Shown: positions 49,846 through 58,979 of the stretch, piece after piece | Layout: every line of letters starts with the position of its first letter | Position numbering within the stretch: position 1 is the stretch's first letter | The notes under the pieces: model-generated | What the model was told of the DNA's origin: nothing | What the model saw: only the letters and a program-made list of their open reading frames with translations | Databases searched by the model: none | Assembly: GCF_003459505.1 (NCBI RefSeq) | Contig: NZ_QRWD01000010.1 | Coordinates: forward strand, 27,872 to 91,871 | Origin: Collinsella sp. AF20-14LB | GTDB lineage: Bacteria; Actinomycetota; Coriobacteriia; Coriobacteriales; Coriobacteriaceae | Length of the DNA: 64,000 nucleotides | Direction: 5' to 3' | Position numbers and translations under genes: made by a program

Positions 49846-50811
49846 TTATCGCTTCCAAAAGTGGAGGATCAACGTCGTGCGGTTTTGCTGCTCGGTTTTG
49901 ACCAGGATGTTGTGGATGTGGGTCTTGACGGTGCCCACGGCAAGGAATAGCTCGTCAGCGATCTCTTGGTTCGATTTGCCCAGCACAACCAGACGCATAA
50001 CTTCGGTCTCACGGTTGGAGAGCTTGTAGGCGTTGCGATAGAAGGGCATCTGCTCTTCGATGTGTCGATCAAGATCGCTGACGTTCTTTTCCTCGGGTGC
50101 CTCCTGCATGCGGATTGAAAGCACGTGGTAGGAGTAGATGATCAGCAGAATCACAAAGTAGCAGGCAAAGACGTTTTCGCTAAAGTTGCGCTCGGACAGA
50201 TATAGTTGCAGCCAAGAGGGCGCCAGACTCATGGGGACAATCAGAATGTTGTAGAAATCCTCGGCAACGATGCAACCGACCAGAATAGCGCCGATAATCA
50301 GGTGCTTTCGTTGGTTGTTAACGCGTGCCTTCAGCTCGACTTGTGTGCTCTTGCGTGCCGTCCAAAAGATATATAGCCCCACGAAAACAAGGAATACCTG
50401 ACGCATCGTGTAGTAGAGCCATTGATGAATGGGGCCGTAGGGGACAGCGACGATAATCAGCGACTCGCACAGCAAAAACGTTAAGACGGGGATAGCGAAC
50501 TGCTTTTTAGAATGTTTGTCGAGCAAGTCCATGGCAATCAGCCAAATAAAAGCCTGCGAAGCGGTCGCCACAAGGGTCCGCAACACAGGCATGGTAATGG
50601 AGTAATAGTCGTTGGCCGGAAAACTCTGGTTTTGCAGCGTGTATTCAAAAAAGAAAATCTCGGTCATCTCGATGGCATAGCAGATAAATACGCCGCTGCC
50701 ATAGACAAAGAAGCGTCGACGAGATGAGGCATAGGCGGCAAGCGAAAGCACTGCCGTCACAATACAGATCACGAGTATTGCTAGGGTATAGAAGAACATC
50801 AGAGTGTTCAT
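49846..50811 (-). CDS. Membrane-bound LuxR-type regulator (AguR-like)
   Basis: 321 residues. About seven membrane segments occupy residues 4-235; a short linker leads to a LuxR HTH at the C-terminus (LSNRETEVMRLVVLGKSNQEIADELFLAVGTVKTHIHNI spans about 258-297, with the usual Glu, Gly and Val-Lys positions). Membrane LuxR one-component regulators control agmatine catabolism in lactic-acid bacteria (AguR). It is divergent from ptcA-aguD-aguA, so it probably senses agmatine at the membrane and activates them. A weak ribosome site (GGTGACAG) precedes its ATG. Confidence 0.87.
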   Translation of the reverse strand: MNTLMFFYTLAILVICIVTAVLSLAAYASSRRRFFVYGSGVFICYAIEMTEIFFFEYTLQNQSFPANDYYSITMPVLRTLVATASQAFIWLIAMDLLDKHSKKQFAIPVLTFLLCESLIIVAVPYGPIHQWLYYTMRQVFLVFVGLYIFWTARKSTQVELKARVNNQRKHLIIGAILVGCIVAEDFYNILIVPMSLAPSWLQLYLSERNFSENVFACYFVILLIIYSYHVLSIRMQEAPEEKNVSDLDRHIEEQMPFYRNAYKLSNRETEVMRLVVLGKSNQEIADELFLAVGTVKTHIHNILVKTEQQNRTTLILHFWKR

Positions 50812-50925
50812 CTGTCACCGTCCCATCTCATTTAATCTATGGCCGAGCTCTGTATACCTTGTGGGATATAGACGTCTCAACCCTTCGTTTCATTACGGAT
50901 TAGGCGCCGAGATACAGCATAGCCG

Positions 50926-51017
50926 TATACCGTTCGCGGTTCTAGATGGTAAACCCCCTGTAAACTCTTGACCTGCGGGTTTATATTGGTTTAAAGGGGG
51001 TGTAACTCCGTGAACGG
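50926..51017. promoter_or_regulatory. Divergent luxR/ptcA control region
   Basis: ACCCCCTGTAAAC (50953-50965) pairs with GTTTAAAGGGGGT (50989-51001, one mismatch). Between them, on the minus strand, is TATAAACCCGCAGGTCA. TAAAC words repeat at about one helical turn. ACCGTTCGCGGTT (50929-50941) and CCGTGAACGGT (51009-51019) flank the site. The remaining gap 50812-51141 shows no gene. Confidence 0.6.
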
Positions 51018-51141
51018 TCTTTAATCCCGAATAAACTAGGTAAAAATTGCATACGGGTGAATGATGGTCTTGTCAACACGAGGCGTGATGTTCGAGCGCC
51101 TCATAGTAATAGTCGGCAAGACCGGCGGAAAGGAAATCGAC

Positions 51142-52215
51142 ATGGCACTGCCTAAGGATTTCATCGACACCAACGACTTCACCAAAGAGCAGATCCTGGC
51201 TATCGAGGATCTTGGCCTGGCAATGAAGAAGGCCATCAAGGTTGACGGTTATTATCCGCACCTGCTCCGCAACAAGAGCCTTGGCATGATCTTCCAGCAG
51301 GTTTCCACCCGCACCCGTCTTTCCTTCGAGACCGCCATGTGCGACCTCGGCGGCCACGCTCAGTTCTATGGCCCTGGCACCATTCAGCTCGGTGGCCACG
51401 AGTCCCTGGGCGACACCGCTCGCGTCATGGGCGACCTGCTCGACATCATGATGGCTCGCGTTGACCGTCACAAGGACGTCGTCGGCCTCGCCAAGGGTTC
51501 CGCCGTGCCCGTCATCAATGGCATGTCCGAGTTCAACCATCCCACGCAGGAGATGGGCGACCTCATGACCATGCTCGAGAACCTCCCCGAGGGCAAGAAG
51601 ATCGAGGACTGCACCCTGGCCTTCATCGGCGACGCCACCCAGGTCTGCGTCTCCCTCATGTTCATCGCCTCCAAGGTCGGCATGAAGTTTGTCCAGTTTG
51701 GACCCAGGGGCCACCAGATCCCCGACGGCGGCCTGCACGTTGGCACCGTTGAGGAGCGCGCCGAGTTCGGCAAGCAGATGATGGCCATCGCCGAGGAGAA
51801 CTGCAAGGTCTCCGGCGGCTCCGTCGTCATCTCCGACGACATCGAGTGCATCAAGGGCGCCGACTTCATCTACACCGACGTGTGGTATGGCCTGTACGAC
51901 GAGGAGGTCTCGGGCGAGAACTACATGGACGTGTTCTACCCCAAGTATCAGGTCACCATGGACATGATGAACTTCGCCGGCCCCAACTCCAAGTTCATGC
52001 ACTGCCTGCCGGCCACTCGCAACGAGGAAGTCGTCGACGAGGTTATGGACGATCCCGAGCGCTCCCTGTGCTGGGTCGAGGCCGAGAACCGCAAGCACTC
52101 CATCCGTGCTCTCCTCGCTGCCCTGGGCAAGCGCACCCCGCTCAACGACGAGGGTGTCGAGTACTCCGCCAAGGCCGAGCTTCACGCCGCTCTCGAGGCT
52201 CTCGAGCAGCTCTAA
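51142..52215 (+). CDS. ptcA: Putrescine carbamoyltransferase
   Basis: 357 residues, transcarbamylase family. The carbamoyl-phosphate motif is [10 protein letters not shown] (about 54). HPTQE (about 134) and [12 protein letters not shown] (about 287-298) complete the active site. The substrate loop reads [12 protein letters not shown], as in putrescine enzymes, where ornithine carbamoyltransferase has an SMG loop. It converts N-carbamoylputrescine and phosphate to putrescine and carbamoyl phosphate. Position before the antiporter and agmatine deiminase supports this. GAAAGGAAATCG precedes the ATG; a longer frame from 51061 has no ribosome site. Confidence 0.85.
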   Translation: MALPKDFIDTNDFTKEQILAIEDLGLAMKKAIKVDGYYPHLLRNKSLGMIFQQVSTRTRLSFETAMCDLGGHAQFYGPGTIQLGGHESLGDTARVMGDLLDIMMARVDRHKDVVGLAKGSAVPVINGMSEFNHPTQEMGDLMTMLENLPEGKKIEDCTLAFIGDATQVCVSLMFIASKVGMKFVQFGPRGHQIPDGGLHVGTVEERAEFGKQMMAIAEENCKVSGGSVVISDDIECIKGADFIYTDVWYGLYDEEVSGENYMDVFYPKYQVTMDMMNFAGPNSKFMHCLPATRNEEVVDEVMDDPERSLCWVEAENRKHSIRALLAALGKRTPLNDEGVEYSAKAELHAALEALEQL

Positions 52216-52347
52216 GCCTTAAGCCTGCTAAACGCACGTTTGCGGGCGGCGGATGCTCGTCTCCTGTCGCCCGCTCACCGAGGCTCAGGCAATTGCCTTA
52301 GTACCTTGGGCCTCGGATCTGTCCAAGACTGAGCGAAGGAGCTCATC

Positions 52348-53787
52348 ATGAGCGACGGAAAGAAAAAGCTTTCCTTTTTGACGGTCATTTCGACCATCAT
52401 CTGCGTCGTCTTCGTTTGCGAGGCCGCCGCTCCTGCTGCTGCCATTGGCAACCAGCAGTTCTTCTGGTGGATCTTCCTGATCCTGACCTTCCTGCTTCCC
52501 TACGGCATGGTTGTTGCCGAGCTCGGTACCACCTATGACGGCGAGGGCGGCATTTACGACTGGGTACGCGATGGCCTGGGCGACAAATGGGGCGCCCGCA
52601 TCTCGTACTACTACTGGGTCAACTACCCGCTGTGGATCGCCTCGCTGGCTACCATGTTCCCCGACATTATGGGCATGGTCTTTGGCGTCGAGTTCAACTT
52701 GATCGCCAAGATGGGTATCGATCTTGCCTTTGTGTGGATCGTCTATCTCATGGGCCGCTCCAAGGCGGCCGACTCCGAGTGGGTCCTTAACGGTGGCGCC
52801 ATCATCAAGGTCGCCGTCGCCGTTATCGTTGGCGCTTTGGGCATTTGGTATGCCATGGAGAACGGTTTTGCGAACGACATGTCCGCTGCCACCTTCCTGC
52901 CCGAGCTCACCAACACCAACGCTCTCGGTTACCTGTCGATCATCATCTTTAACTTCATGGGCTTCGAGGTCATCTGCACCATGACCGACGACATGGCCGA
53001 TCCCGCTCGCGATATCCCCAAGGCCATCATCGTCGGTGGCCTGTCCATCGCCGTGATCTACCTGTTCGCTGGCTTTGGCATCGGCGCCGCCGTGCCGGCC
53101 GACTCCATCGATCCCGACTACGGCATGATCGTCGCAGTCCAGACCATGGTGGGCGACTCCATGATCTTTAAGGTCATCTGCATCGCCTTCCTGATCACCC
53201 TGTTCGCCAACATGGCCGCTTGGTCCTTCGGCGTTAACTCCGTTGCTCGCTACGCTGCCGAGCACGGCAACATGCCCAAGGTCTTCGCCTCGATGATCTC
53301 GGATGACGACATGCCCAACGGCGCCAACCTGGTCAACGCTGTCGTTGCCTCCCTGGTGCTGTGCCTGCAGCTCGTTCCCATCGACGCCATCTCCAACGGT
53401 GTCTTCTGGATGCTCTTTGGCACCTCTGTCGTCTTCCTGCTGTTGACCTACATCCCGATGTTCCCGGCGTTCCTCAACCTTCGTAAGAACGACCCCAACC
53501 GTGAGCGCATCTTCACGTTCCCGTTTAAGGGCGCCATGATGAAGGTCATGCTGGCCATCCCCTGCATCGAGCTGGTTCTTGCCATCGTTGCCACGCTGAT
53601 CCCGTTCTCCGCTGCTGAAATTGGCGACAAGGTCCCGATGATCGTTATCTTCATCGTGCTCGTGCTCATCGGCGAGGTCGTCCGCGTCGTCAGCGCTAAG
53701 GGCCGCGAGACCGAGTACAAGGGTCTGACCCCTGAGCTCGCAGCCCAGCGTCTCGCTGAGGAGGCCGCCGAGGCCGAGGAGAACTAG
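52348..53787 (+). CDS. aguD: APC-family agmatine/putrescine antiporter (AguD-like)
   Basis: 479 residues, about twelve membrane segments, amino acid-polyamine-organocation family. The first segment contains CEAAAPAAAIGNQQFFWW; GEGGIYDWVRDGLGD (about 68-82) and the broken helix FNFMGFEVICT (about 204) match the family. Placed between ptcA and aguA, it most likely exchanges external agmatine for internal putrescine. GCGAAGGAG ribosome site. A related transporter is at 55908. Confidence 0.85.
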   Translation: MSDGKKKLSFLTVISTIICVVFVCEAAAPAAAIGNQQFFWWIFLILTFLLPYGMVVAELGTTYDGEGGIYDWVRDGLGDKWGARISYYYWVNYPLWIASLATMFPDIMGMVFGVEFNLIAKMGIDLAFVWIVYLMGRSKAADSEWVLNGGAIIKVAVAVIVGALGIWYAMENGFANDMSAATFLPELTNTNALGYLSIIIFNFMGFEVICTMTDDMADPARDIPKAIIVGGLSIAVIYLFAGFGIGAAVPADSIDPDYGMIVAVQTMVGDSMIFKVICIAFLITLFANMAAWSFGVNSVARYAAEHGNMPKVFASMISDDDMPNGANLVNAVVASLVLCLQLVPIDAISNGVFWMLFGTSVVFLLLTYIPMFPAFLNLRKNDPNRERIFTFPFKGAMMKVMLAIPCIELVLAIVATLIPFSAAEIGDKVPMIVIFIVLVLIGEVVRVVSAKGRETEYKGLTPELAAQRLAEEAAEAEEN

Positions 53788-54155
53788 AGCACCCGGTTCT
53801 GGGGCTCCAACCCTCCTCGTGTACCAACGCGCGCTTCGTCGGGCTTGTCGCTCCCGACTCCGGGCACTCTAGCCTCTTCGGAGGCGTGTCCAAGCGACAG
53901 GTTTGCTAACCATTCCCCCGGGGTGGGTGTGAGCGATAGCTCCGGTAACCACCGCCCACCCCAATCTCTCTTCCGTATCCTTCGTGCGTTTTGTCTCCGC
54001 GCACTTGGTTACGTCGTCGCTTGCCGGTGCGATTCCGTGAAAACCGGCACCGGGCGCCCCGACCTTTGCCGGGGAACGGGCGCCTACCATCTCTTGGTTT
54101 TAGGCTGCGGGTAACCCGCCCGCAGCAAGCGATCGTTCGATTTGGAGGAAATCTT
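53788..54155 (+). promoter_or_regulatory. Leader region before aguA with GC-rich hairpins
   Basis: 368 bases without a gene. A GCGCC-rich inverted repeat (GGCACCGGGCGCC near 54040 with GGAACGGGCGCC near 54072) and GCTGCGGG-TAACCCG-CCCGCAGC (54104-54126) lie in series, the last 17 bases before the ribosome site GGAGGAA. They could terminate the antiporter transcript partly or shape the aguA leader. No T-run is seen. Confidence 0.5.
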
Positions 54156-55361
54156 ATGCGTACGATCACCGAGTCCGAGTCCACCCCCAAGGCCGACGGC
54201 TTCTTCATGCCCGCCGAGTTCGCCCCGCAGGATCGCGTGTGGATGGGCTGGCCCCACCGCACCGACACCTGGGCCCACGGCGCCAAGCCGGCCCAGAAGC
54301 AGTATGCCGCCATCGCCCGCGCCATCTCCGAGTTCACCCCGGTCTATATGTGCGCCAACCAGGTCGACTACGCCAACTGCAAGGCCGTCTTCGAGAACGA
54401 CGAGAACGTCACCGTCATCGAGATGACCACCGACGACGCCTGGTTCCGCGACACTGCCGCCACCTACGTCATCAACGGCAAGGGCGAGAAGCGCGCCAAC
54501 CACTGGCACTTCAACGCCTACGGCGGCCTCGTCGACGGCCTGTACTTCCCGTGGGACAAGGACGAGCAGATCGCCCTCAAGATGGCTGAGCTCTCCGGCT
54601 GCCGCCGCTATCGTCCCGACGACATGATCCTCGAGGGCGGCTCCATCACCGTCGACGGCGAGGGCACCCTTGTCGTGACCGACCAGTGCCTGCTTTCCCC
54701 GGGCCGCACCTGCTCTGCGGTTCTGGAGGAGGAAGAGGATCCCGAGTCCATCTGGCCCAAGTACCGCAAGAAGTTTGAGCCCTGGAGCGAGGAGCTTCGC
54801 GCCTACATGGACGAGCACCTCAAGGATTACCTGGGTGTCGAGAAGGTCATCTGGGTCAAGGAGGGCATCGACCCCGAGGAGACCAACGGCCACATCGACG
54901 ACGTCGCCACGTTCATCGCGCCGGGCGTCATGGCCTGCATTTGGACCGACGATCCCGAGTATCCGTTCTACGAGCAGTGCCACGCTGCCTACGAGACCCT
55001 CTCCAACGCCGTCGACGCCAAGGGCCGCAAGATGAAGGTCTACAAGCTCTGCATGCCCGTGAACCCGCTGTTCATGGACCAGGCTTCCTGCGACACCATC
55101 GACGCCGACGAGAACGCCGAGCCGCGCGTCCCCGACGAGCCGCTGATCGCCTCCTACATGAACTACCTCGTGACCAACCACGGCGTTATCGTCCCGCAGT
55201 ACGGCGACGAGAACGACCAGCTGGCCGTCGACACGCTCCAGAAGATCTACGACGAGGTCTGGGGCGAGGGTGTCTACAAGTGCGTCGGCGTTCAGTCCGA
55301 GCAGGTCGTCTTCGGTGGCGGCAACATCCACTGCATTACGCAGCAGGAGCCGTCCGCGTAA
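54156..55361 (+). CDS. aguA: Agmatine deiminase
   Basis: 401 residues, peptidyl-arginine-deiminase-like guanidine hydrolase. Active-site motifs are AWFRDTAATYVI (Asp, about 94), LEGGSITVDG (about 160), the NGHIDDVATF His/Asp pair (about 245) and the catalytic Cys in FGGGNIHCITQQEP (about 387-400). It makes N-carbamoylputrescine and ammonia from agmatine. The ATG at 54156 follows GGAGGAA; the in-frame extension upstream is hairpin sequence. No carbamate kinase (AguC) is next to it, so ATP recovery from carbamoyl phosphate must use another gene. Confidence 0.92.
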   Translation: MRTITESESTPKADGFFMPAEFAPQDRVWMGWPHRTDTWAHGAKPAQKQYAAIARAISEFTPVYMCANQVDYANCKAVFENDENVTVIEMTTDDAWFRDTAATYVINGKGEKRANHWHFNAYGGLVDGLYFPWDKDEQIALKMAELSGCRRYRPDDMILEGGSITVDGEGTLVVTDQCLLSPGRTCSAVLEEEEDPESIWPKYRKKFEPWSEELRAYMDEHLKDYLGVEKVIWVKEGIDPEETNGHIDDVATFIAPGVMACIWTDDPEYPFYEQCHAAYETLSNAVDAKGRKMKVYKLCMPVNPLFMDQASCDTIDADENAEPRVPDEPLIASYMNYLVTNHGVIVPQYGDENDQLAVDTLQKIYDEVWGEGVYKCVGVQSEQVVFGGGNIHCITQQEPSA

Positions 55362-55563
55362 TTGTCTGGCTTCCCGAGGCACGGCACCTTGCCCTTCAAT
55401 CGTCGGGCATGACCCTTAAGGTCTATGCCCTCCTCTTTCAGGGCAATCTGCCGCACCTCGGAAACCCAGCCGATCAATCGGACAGTCGATGAATCGCACC
55501 GTGACCATCTCGGGGCATTGATGGTCGGTTTATTCGATGTCTTGGTCGGTTGGGTTTTTCTTT

Positions 55564-55603
55564 GGGCACTCCGTTGCTTCCACTTCGGAGTGCCCTTTTC
55601 TTT
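55564..55603 (+). terminator. Terminator after aguA
   Basis: GGGCACTCCG (55564-55573) pairs perfectly with CGGAGTGCCC (55586-55595), followed by TTTTCTTT. It lies about 200 bases beyond the stop codon. Confidence 0.85.
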
Positions 55604-55611
55604 GATTGAGT

Positions 55612-55680
55612 ACGCGTCTGGCCTGGGATTTTTTGCGGGTTAGGCCAATTGTTCGCTTGAATTTCCCAGGTCAGACGCGT
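55612..55680. repeat. Long hairpin between aguA and the second antiporter
   Basis: ACGCGTCTGGCCTGGGA (55612-55628) pairs with TCCCAGGTCAGACGCGT (55664-55680) with one G-T pair. The loop includes TTTTTTGCGGGTTAGG. In size and layout it resembles the other inverted-repeat elements of the window, and its 3' arm contains CAGGTCAGA, also seen in elements D and G. The gene-free stretch 55362-55907 otherwise has only the terminator at 55564. Confidence 0.65.
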
Positions 55681-55907
55681 CTTCAATTGCCGAAAGTTAT
55701 CGGTCGTGAACGCGGCCGTTTTGATCGGAGTATCTATGTACCAGCGTATCGTTATCTACACGCGCCTGTTCCGCGAGCGTTGGTCCAACAAATGCATCCT
55801 CTCCTCTCTCTGGGATGGCACCTGCACCGGTGACGCGGCCTGCAACCCTACCTTGGGCTGCGCCTTCGGTACAGATGCCATCCTTTTTGCTGTAGGGGAA
55901 GCGTGCC

Positions 55908-57317
55908 ATGGCAGGTAAAAAGTTCTCCCTGTTCGAGGTCATCCTCTCGGTTATCTGCGTTGTCTTTACCATCGAGGCGGCTGCTCCGGCATCTGCCATG
56001 GGTAACGTGCAGTTCTTCTGGTGGATCTTCCTTATCATTACGTTTTTGCTTCCCTATGGCCTGGTGGTGGCCGAGCTCGGTACGGCGTTCGATTCCGAGG
56101 GCGGCCTGTACGACTGGGTTCGCCTGGGCTTGGGAGACCGTTGGGGTGCACGCTGCTCCTGGTGCTATTGGGTCAACTTTCCACTGTGGGTGGCAAGTAT
56201 CGCCTGCATGTTCCCCAGTGTCATCAATGCGGTATGGGGCATCGAATTTTCGCTTGGGGTCCGAATTGCCATCGAGCTTACCTTTGTGTGGGGCGTCACG
56301 GTCATGGCAATGCAGCCGGTGGCCGAGGCCGATTGGGTCATGGATGGCGGCGCCGTCATCAAGGTGCTCATTACCGCCGTGGTGGGAATCATCGGCATCT
56401 GGTTTGCCTGCAACAACGGCTTTGCCAACGACATGTCGTTTAAGACCTTTGTCCCCGATCTGGGAGACACTAACTCACTGACGTATCTTTCAATCATCCT
56501 ATTCAACTTTATGGGCTTTGAGGTGGTCGCGACCTTTGCCAGCACGATGAAGAACCCATCGCGCGATATCCCCAAGGCGGTTATCGCCGGTGGCGTTGCC
56601 ATCGCGGCGATCTACATTATCTGTGGCATCGGTATTGGAGCCGCGGTTCCCACCGAGCAGCTTTCACTCGATTCGGGCATTGTGGACGCGGTTGCCGCCA
56701 TGGTGGGGCGCGCTCACCCGCTGACGATGGTCGTGGGCGTGGCCTTTTTGGTGACGCTGTTCGCCAATATGATCTGCTGGAGCTTTGGCGTCAACAACGT
56801 AGCGAGCTATGCCGCGCGCCATGGCAACATGCCGCGTCCCTTTGCGTTGGTGTCCAAAAAGACCGGCATGCCCAACGGCTCGGCGCTCATTAACGGCTGT
56901 TTTGCCAGTCTGGTGCTGCTGCTCCAGATTCCGCTGGGTGAGGGTTCCGACGTCTTTTGGGTCTTCTTCTCGATGAACGTCGTCTTTCTGCTCATGAGCT
57001 ATATCCCCATGTTCCCAGCGTTTTGGCGTCTGCGCAAGCACGATAATCGCTCGCGTGTGTTCCGTGCGCCTTTCGAGGGCAAGGTGCTCGCGGTGGCGCT
57101 TGCGATTCCCGTGGTGGAGCTCGTGCTTTCGATTGTTGCTACGATTGTGCCGCTCAACAGCTCACCTGCCGAGATGGCAAAGTTGCCGATTCTCGCGGGC
57201 GTAGTGATTGGCCTGTTATTGGGCGAGGTTTCGCGCCTCATATCGCGCCGCGGCCGAAGCGTCGACAATCCCGGCGTTGGTGCACGGGGGTCAGGTTACT
57301 TTGCACCAAAACAGTAA
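55908..57317 (+). CDS. APC-family antiporter (second copy)
   Basis: 469 residues, about twelve membrane segments, a paralogue of the antiporter at 52348 by eye: IEAAAPASAMGNVQFFWW, GEGG-type segment SEGGLYDWVRLGLGD, and FNFMGFEVVATF with the same spacing. The C-terminal tail GVGARGSGYFAPKQ is extra. Substrate may be agmatine, putrescine or an amino acid. The ribosome site is weak (AGGGGAAGCGTGCC before ATG). It ends the agmatine block and is followed by a convergent small gene. Confidence 0.82.
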   Translation: MAGKKFSLFEVILSVICVVFTIEAAAPASAMGNVQFFWWIFLIITFLLPYGLVVAELGTAFDSEGGLYDWVRLGLGDRWGARCSWCYWVNFPLWVASIACMFPSVINAVWGIEFSLGVRIAIELTFVWGVTVMAMQPVAEADWVMDGGAVIKVLITAVVGIIGIWFACNNGFANDMSFKTFVPDLGDTNSLTYLSIILFNFMGFEVVATFASTMKNPSRDIPKAVIAGGVAIAAIYIICGIGIGAAVPTEQLSLDSGIVDAVAAMVGRAHPLTMVVGVAFLVTLFANMICWSFGVNNVASYAARHGNMPRPFALVSKKTGMPNGSALINGCFASLVLLLQIPLGEGSDVFWVFFSMNVVFLLMSYIPMFPAFWRLRKHDNRSRVFRAPFEGKVLAVALAIPVVELVLSIVATIVPLNSSPAEMAKLPILAGVVIGLLLGEVSRLISRRGRSVDNPGVGARGSGYFAPKQ

Positions 57318-57353
57318 GCGCCGCGAGTTGCGCAGCGCTTGGTGCATCTTGGA

Positions 57354-57545
57354 TTACTGTTCGCGGTGCTCGGGATCGGAAACGAGCTTAGGCGCAAAGA
57401 AGGGGACGTGGCCCAGATAGGGGCAGCTGTCCGAACGCTCTTCGACGACACAGGGGACGTCATTGTAGGTAAGTGAGTCGCACAGGTGGACGATGGCCTT
57501 GGCGGCAGGGGCAACGAGTATTTTGAGCGGTGCGATAGGCGCCAT
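57354..57545 (-). CDS. Small hypothetical protein
   Basis: 63 residues. The start at 57545 has an excellent AAAGGAG ribosome site at 5 bases, which argues for a real gene. MAPIAPLKILVAPAAKAIVH then a helix and VPCVVEERSDSCPYLGHVPFF follow; two cysteines and no membrane segment are seen. I do not recognise a family. It diverges from the membrane LuxR gene at 57674 and converges with the antiporter gene. Confidence 0.6.
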   Translation of the reverse strand: MAPIAPLKILVAPAAKAIVHLCDSLTYNDVPCVVEERSDSCPYLGHVPFFAPKLVSDPEHREQ

Positions 57546-57583
57546 GGCATCTCCTTTCATCGGTGAGACACAGCTTGTTTATC

Positions 57584-57603
57584 TAAACGATACAGTACGT
57601 TTA
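57584..57603. promoter_or_regulatory. Inverted repeat between the small gene and the LuxR gene
   Basis: TAAACG-ATACAGTA-CGTTTA is a perfect 6-bp inverted repeat with an 8-base spacer, flanked by a direct repeat ATCGGTGAG (about 57559 and 57604). Position and symmetry suit a dimeric regulator of the divergent promoters. Confidence 0.5.
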
Positions 57604-57673
57604 ATCGGTGAGTCTAATCTTGCGGCAAAGAATCTGTCAACATCCTCACGGCATCTAGACAGGGGAGGCGGGC

Positions 57674-58666
57674 ATGAGTTTCGCGTTCTATATCTACACC
57701 ACGATTATCATGGGTGTGGCTCTGGTGACCAGTGCCGTGGCATTGGTGGTTTGGCTCATGACGCGCCGTCGCGACAGCCTGGTGGCCGCGGCGGGCTTTT
57801 TGCTCTACATGCTCGATATGTCGGTCATTTTTTTTGACGAGTACAATCGGCTCAAATACGAATACGCTGTTACCTTTAGCGAGCCGTTGCAGCACCCCTT
57901 GCTGCGCTGCGTGCTCGGTATTGCCATCTATGCCTGCGTGGTACTGTGGATGTTTGCGCGCTTGCGCAAAAGACCGACGTCGCGCATGCTCGGACTTGCT
58001 ATCGTGCCGTTTTCAATCTTGCAATTGGTGCTGGTGCCTCGCAGCGGTGCTGCCGGAGAGGTGCAGCAGTATCTCTTTTGGCTCACGCGTGACCTGGGCA
58101 ATGTAGGATGTCTTGCCTATGCCGCCTGGCATTACCGGCACAGGGCCACGCGTGTTGAGAAACTCGACCTCGACCGCTCAAAGCTCTTTTGGAAGGTGGC
58201 ACTCGTTCTTGCGTTTTGCGTAATCGCCGAGGACACCTACATGATTTTGCTCTGCCGCCCCGACTCTCAAAACCCCGTCATCAGCCTCTTTTTGTGGTAT
58301 CTGTCCGAGCGCAATATCTCCGAAAACGTGCTGCTCGTGGTATGCGCGGTCCAACTCTTTTGCCAGTTTAGCCATATCCTGCGCGTGTATGCCCGTCATC
58401 CGCGTGCCGATGAGGACGTGGCGGCCGAGAGCGCACGCTCTGGGGACGATCTAGCATCACGCGTTGTGATCTATGCCGATGCCCATAAGCTGTCGCGGCG
58501 CGAGCAGGAGGTGCTCACGCTGGTGCTGAAGGGCAACGACGCCCAAAACATCGCCAGCGAGTTGGTCATCAGCCCTGGCACTGTCAAGGCGCACTTGCAT
58601 CGCATCTACGTTAAAAGCGGTGTCTCCAACCGAGATGACCTCATAGATGCCTTTTGGCGTTCCTAG
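57674..58666 (+). CDS. Membrane-bound LuxR-type regulator (second)
   Basis: 330 residues with the same layout as 49846: about seven membrane segments to residue 240, then a LuxR HTH (LSRREQEVLTLVLKGNDAQN, then IASELVISPGTVKAHLHRIY, about 272-312). Length and topology fit the Coriobacteria-type membrane LuxR family. It precedes the amidohydrolase and MATE genes in the same direction and is a candidate for their control, or for the antiporter. GGGGAGGCGGGC precedes the ATG. Confidence 0.87.
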   Translation: MSFAFYIYTTIIMGVALVTSAVALVVWLMTRRRDSLVAAAGFLLYMLDMSVIFFDEYNRLKYEYAVTFSEPLQHPLLRCVLGIAIYACVVLWMFARLRKRPTSRMLGLAIVPFSILQLVLVPRSGAAGEVQQYLFWLTRDLGNVGCLAYAAWHYRHRATRVEKLDLDRSKLFWKVALVLAFCVIAEDTYMILLCRPDSQNPVISLFLWYLSERNISENVLLVVCAVQLFCQFSHILRVYARHPRADEDVAAESARSGDDLASRVVIYADAHKLSRREQEVLTLVLKGNDAQNIASELVISPGTVKAHLHRIYVKSGVSNRDDLIDAFWRS

Positions 58667-58979
58667 CCCTATTTTTCCTTGAATGCGAGCCTTGCCGATA
58701 AGGCGGGCGCCGTTGGGCGTAATGAAGCGGCATTAATCTCAGACAATAAACCCGCAGGTAAAAAGTGTAAACCGGCTTAAACTGACCGTTTGCGGCCCCT
58801 GACCTTGGCATGGGTTTGCCCCTGTGTATCAATGGATATAGCGCGAAGCCGCGGACGTGAGACAGACATCTGAGTACGGCTTACAGGCACGCGCCGATGC
58901 GGGAGTGCTTTGCTCCCGACCGAAAGCCAGCGCGGGCGGTGTACCCGCGTTACATCCTAAAACGTCTGAGGAGGCTCAC
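58667..58979 (+). promoter_or_regulatory. Upstream region of the amidohydrolase gene with TAAACC repeats
   Basis: The 313-base gap has no gene. ATAAACCCGCAGGTAAAA at 58746-58763 matches the core of the luxR/ptcA region (minus strand, about 50970-50985). TAAACC (58768) and TAAACT (58778) repeat with a 10-base period. The ribosome site GAGGAGG stands 6 bases before the ATG at 58980. Confidence 0.5.

Noticed and set aside
51142-52215. Ornithine carbamoyltransferase (argF/arcB) as name for the carbamoyltransferase
   Set aside because: The SMG loop of ornithine enzymes is missing, the WYGLY segment is that of putrescine enzymes, and agmatine deiminase is encoded nearby.
53991-54155. N-terminal extension of agmatine deiminase by 55 residues
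   Set aside because: The extension lies in GC-rich hairpin sequence; the ATG at 54156 has GGAGGAA at correct spacing and the family begins there.
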